DNA of 64,000 nucleotides. It comes from JAPUEK01 sp963815355 (lineage in GTDB: Bacteria > Pseudomonadota > Alphaproteobacteria > Rhodobacterales > Rhodobacteraceae). The stretch is from assembly GCA_963815355.1 (NCBI GenBank), contig CAWFGJ010000009.1:32068-96067 (forward strand), given 5' to 3'. Of this stretch, positions 61,849 to 64,000 are shown one piece after another. A model generated the notes under the pieces. It searched no databases and was not told where the DNA came from. It was given only the letters and a program-made list of their open reading frames with translations. The first letter of the stretch is position 1; every line of letters starts with the position of its first letter. A program made the translations under genes and the position numbers.

Positions 61849-62180
61849 AGGGTCTTGGCCCTTGCGATGGTCCAATACTGTTCAAGCGCCTTGGTGACTG
61901 TAACCTCCGGTTCACCTAGCAGGCCCAGCAGCGCATCGGCTTCAATCAGATCGACCTTGCCGCTTGGCGTCACGATACGTTCAGCGCGGTCAAGGAGTTC
62001 CGTCATGGGAAGCTGCGCAACAGAAGCGACTGGCAGGTAGCGATACCCCCGCTTGGCCGCCAAGTTTTTCGCTGCCGTTATCCGCCCATCTGCATCCGAT
62101 GTGTCACCGGCAAGTTTGGCCTCCCAAGCCTCGATCATTTCGGCCCAGATGATTGGCGCCTTCAGGCGTGCCACCGCTTT
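61842..62180 (-). pseudogene. Tyrosine-recombinase (integrase) N-terminal fragment, interrupted by the IS remnant
   Basis: The minus-strand frame reads ARLKAPIIWAEMIEAWEAKLAG, then NLAAKRGYRYLPVASVAQLP and LLGLLGEPEVTVTKALEQYW. I recognise this as the N-terminal part of site-specific integrases common in Rhodobacteraceae. It stops at TAA supplied by the IS end (CTTGGGTAA). The core-binding and catalytic domains are absent on the other side of the element. The 5' end is also lost near 62180, where a plus-strand fragment begins. Confidence 0.6.
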
Positions 62181-62184
62181 CGCT

Positions 62185-62409
62185 ATCCGTGTGAAGCGAA
62201 ACCCAAAAGAACTCGCGTTCCTCGACGCTGCGATAGCGCCGTGGAACGCGCTTCCGAATGTGCAGGATTTGATTGCGGCGATAGGCTTCATATTCGCACC
62301 TTGCGACAAGTCCGAGAAAGATTTCGAGGAGGCATGTGACGCGGATTGTGTAGCGCGATGTGCAGCAAAACTGGTGGAAAACTTAGACGACCGACTTCCG
62401 GGGATATAA
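62185..62409 (+). pseudogene. C-terminal fragment of an unknown protein
   Basis: The plus frame ending TAA at 62409 reads protein-like sequence from about KRNPKELAFLDAAIAPWNALPN to CAAKLVENLDDRLPGI. Codon use has more A/T at third positions than the core genes. No plausible start exists at the left, where it abuts the integrase fragment on the other strand, so it looks 5'-truncated. I do not recognise the family. Confidence 0.35.
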
Positions 62410-62587
62410 GTTTCTTTGCATTTCAAAGCTTTAGGCTGATTTTTCTTGTGGAGAAGTTGGCGGACAGAGAGTCAGCCATATCGTCTTCCTTTCTGTTCCT
62501 GAGCGTGCTGCATAGCCCAATGAAATATGAATATTTTCATACTAATCGTTCCCTATTGTGCCGGGTGATTCCCGTGATATCCTGAAC

Positions 62588-63827
62588 ATGGTGGGGGATA
62601 TTATGGGGGATAAGACTTTGGCGACCACGGGGCTGCGCAAACCCGAAAAGGCACTAACCGCGAAATTCGTGGAAAGCGCCAAGGAGCCGGGCAAGTATTT
62701 TGACGGGCACGGTCTCTTTCTTCGGGTGCAACCTAACGGAGCGCGGCAGTGGGTGCAGCGTATCGTCGTTCGCGGCAAGCGGTGCGAACTTGGCTTGGGC
62801 AACCCGTCGCTGGTGTCGCTGGCTGAGGCACGGGCGAGGGCGCTGGCCAATCGGAAGATTGCGCAATCAGGGTGGCGACCCAAAGGCGAAACGCGAGGCA
62901 GAGGCGGTGCTGTCCTTTGAGGAGGCCGCACGGAAGGTATACGCCCTGCACTTGCCAACTTGGCGCAGTGCCAAACATGGTGCGCAGTTCCTGTCGACGC
63001 TGGAAACCTATACCTTCCCTCGTATCGGCAAATTACGGGTCGGGGACGTGAACGACCGCCGATGTTCTGGCAGTTCTGTCGCCGATTTGGACGGACAAGC
63101 CGGAAACGGCGGCACGGGTGCGGCAACGTATCGGAACGGTTATGAAATGGGCCGTCGCGCAAGGCTGGCGGCAAGACAACCCCGCCCTATCGATCACCGA
63201 GGCTTTGCCCAAACGCGACAAAAGCAAACAAGAGCACCGCAAGGCTTTGTCCTATGCCGAAGTGGCAGATTGCATTTCCGCTGTGCAGGCGTCTCGGGCG
63301 GGCCTTACCACGAAGCTGGTTTTTGAATTTCTCGTGCTGACCGCCACCCGTTCGGGCGAGGCACGCGGCGCGCTGTGGGATGAAATCGACCTAGGCACGC
63401 CAGCTACTCCGCTACTGCCGCTATCGCGGCAGTGTGGACCATTCCCGCCAGCCGAATGAAGGCAAAGCGTGACCATCGCGTACCGTTGTCGACACGGGCG
63501 GTTGAAATCTTGCGGACGGCGAAGGGCTTAGGCGATGGCACAGGGCTTGTTTTCCCCGGCACGAAGACGGGCAAACCGCTTTCGGATATGACGGTATCGA
63601 AGTTAGTTAAGGAATTGGGCTTTGACGCTGACGTTCACGGCTTCAGGACCTCGTTTCGCACTTGGGCGCTGGAACGTACGAATTTCCCACGCGAAGTGGC
63701 TGAGGCGGCGCTTGCCCATACGATCAAGGACAAGGCGGAGGCGGCTTATGCACGTTCGGACGTGTTTGAGAAGCGGCGGAAGATGATGGAGGCATGGTCC
63801 AAGTATCTGAAACAGAACGCGAGGTAG
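62588..63827 (+). pseudogene. P4-type tyrosine integrase, inactivated by three frameshifts
   Basis: The N-terminal DUF4102-type domain starts near MGDKTLATTGLRKPEKALTA (ATG at 62588 or 62603) and includes FLRVQPNGARQWVQRIVVRGKR. The reading frame shifts near 62870, near 63055 and between about 63395 and 63435. The pieces connect in order: AVLSFEEAARKVYALHLPTWRSAKHG; DVLAVLSPIWTDKPETAARVRQRIG; LTATRSGEARGALWDEIDL (first catalytic Arg); VHGFRTSFRTWA (HxxR) and the Tyr region AYARSDVFEKRRKMM. All catalytic blocks remain recognisable, but no single frame encodes them. Confidence 0.85.
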
Positions 63828-63831
63828 AAGC

Positions 63832-64000
63832 ATGAAGAGGGAAAATAAGAATTTGCCAACTCGTACGAAGAAGTTGACCGCGCGAGCAGAAGCCAGAGAC
63901 CAACCCCAAGACACATCGAGTGCTTATTTTGATTTTGATTTTATCCCCTTCAAAGAAGACCACATCGCCAAGTTAGAAGGTGCGGTCAAGCAACGTGCTA
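63832..64000 (+). CDS. Hypothetical protein, 3' end outside window
   Basis: ATG at 63832 follows GAGGTAG and starts 4 bases after the integrase pseudogene. 56 codons are open to the window edge: MKRENKNLPTRTKKLTARAE, then SSAYFDFDFIPFKEDHIAKLEG. It is basic at the start and A/T-richer than the core genes. Probably cargo of the integrated element. Not recognised. Confidence 0.5.
   Translation, partial: MKRENKNLPTRTKKLTARAEARDQPQDTSSAYFDFDFIPFKEDHIAKLEGAVKQRA

Noticed and set aside
61603..62040. 145-codon plus-strand frame starting MNEEIQMKMTRYSEP
   Set aside because: Only the first ~25 residues are IS3 orfA-like. The rest reads through the inverted arm and the antisense of the integrase fragment, so it is not a functional protein.
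1..64000. CRISPR arrays, rRNA operons, replication origins
   Set aside because: No regularly spaced repeats, no rRNA sequence and no cluster of DnaA boxes were seen on reading both strands.

Overview
The window is chromosomal DNA from an alphaproteobacterium, most likely Rhodobacterales (Roseobacter/Rhodobacter group). The evidence is high GC, the run trpG-trpD-trpC-moaC-moeA-lexA-comEC-gltX-gltA, a LexA box of the alphaproteobacterial GAAC-N7-GAAC type upstream of lexA, a cold-shock protein with two CSD domains, and a GCCTCCGGCGGGGATATTT intergenic repeat. Most of it is ordinary core genome. There is no CRISPR array, rRNA or recognisable riboswitch.

Layout. 0-11.7 kb is housekeeping: an Ala/Glu-rich protein cut by the window edge, a DUF2842 protein, purA, two small genes, secG, pyrG, efp divergent from epmA (the enzyme that modifies EF-P), rlmJ, a TerB-like protein and a PhnD-like protein. 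11.8-20.3 kb is an amine or amino-acid uptake and gamma-glutamylation locus: a four-gene polar-amino-acid ABC transporter, then two glutamine-synthetase-like ligases, a class I amidotransferase and a PuuB-like FAD oxidoreductase. 20.3-37.7 kb holds a DegT-type aminotransferase with a 17-bp hairpin over its start region, two identical tRNA-Gly genes, tRNA-Cys, threonine catabolism (kbl-tdh under an XRE-cupin regulator), selO, tRNA-Pro, a DUF192 protein, the cold-shock protein, pdxH, fabI, a LysE exporter, gpt, a DUF2127 protein, an aminotransferase, ppiD, trpE and a polysaccharide deacetylase-like protein.

37.9-50.3 kb is the most interesting part: a catabolic island between trpE and trpGDC. 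A GntR regulator is divergent from operon A (gentisate-dioxygenase-like bicupin, FAH-family hydrolase, nitrilase, flavin reductase). Operon B follows: a NicX-like ring-cleaving dioxygenase, an acyl-CoA-dehydrogenase-like flavoprotein without the catalytic Glu, an SRPBCC-alpha/beta hydrolase fusion, TetR, a GMAS-like ligase, a second flavin reductase and an APC permease, closed by a strong terminator. Both operons carry the palindrome TTTTCGAAAA upstream. I infer an oxidative pathway for an N-heteroaromatic or aminated aromatic compound. The substrate is not determinable from sequence.

50.4-61.3 kb returns to core genes (trpGDC, moaC, moeA, lexA with its SOS box, comEC, gltX, gltA, an acyltransferase-like membrane protein). 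61.3-64 kb is a mobile-DNA graveyard: a 300-bp inverted-end IS3-family remnant, an integrase fragment, a truncated gene of unknown function, an integrase pseudogene with three frameshifts, and a partial gene running off the window.
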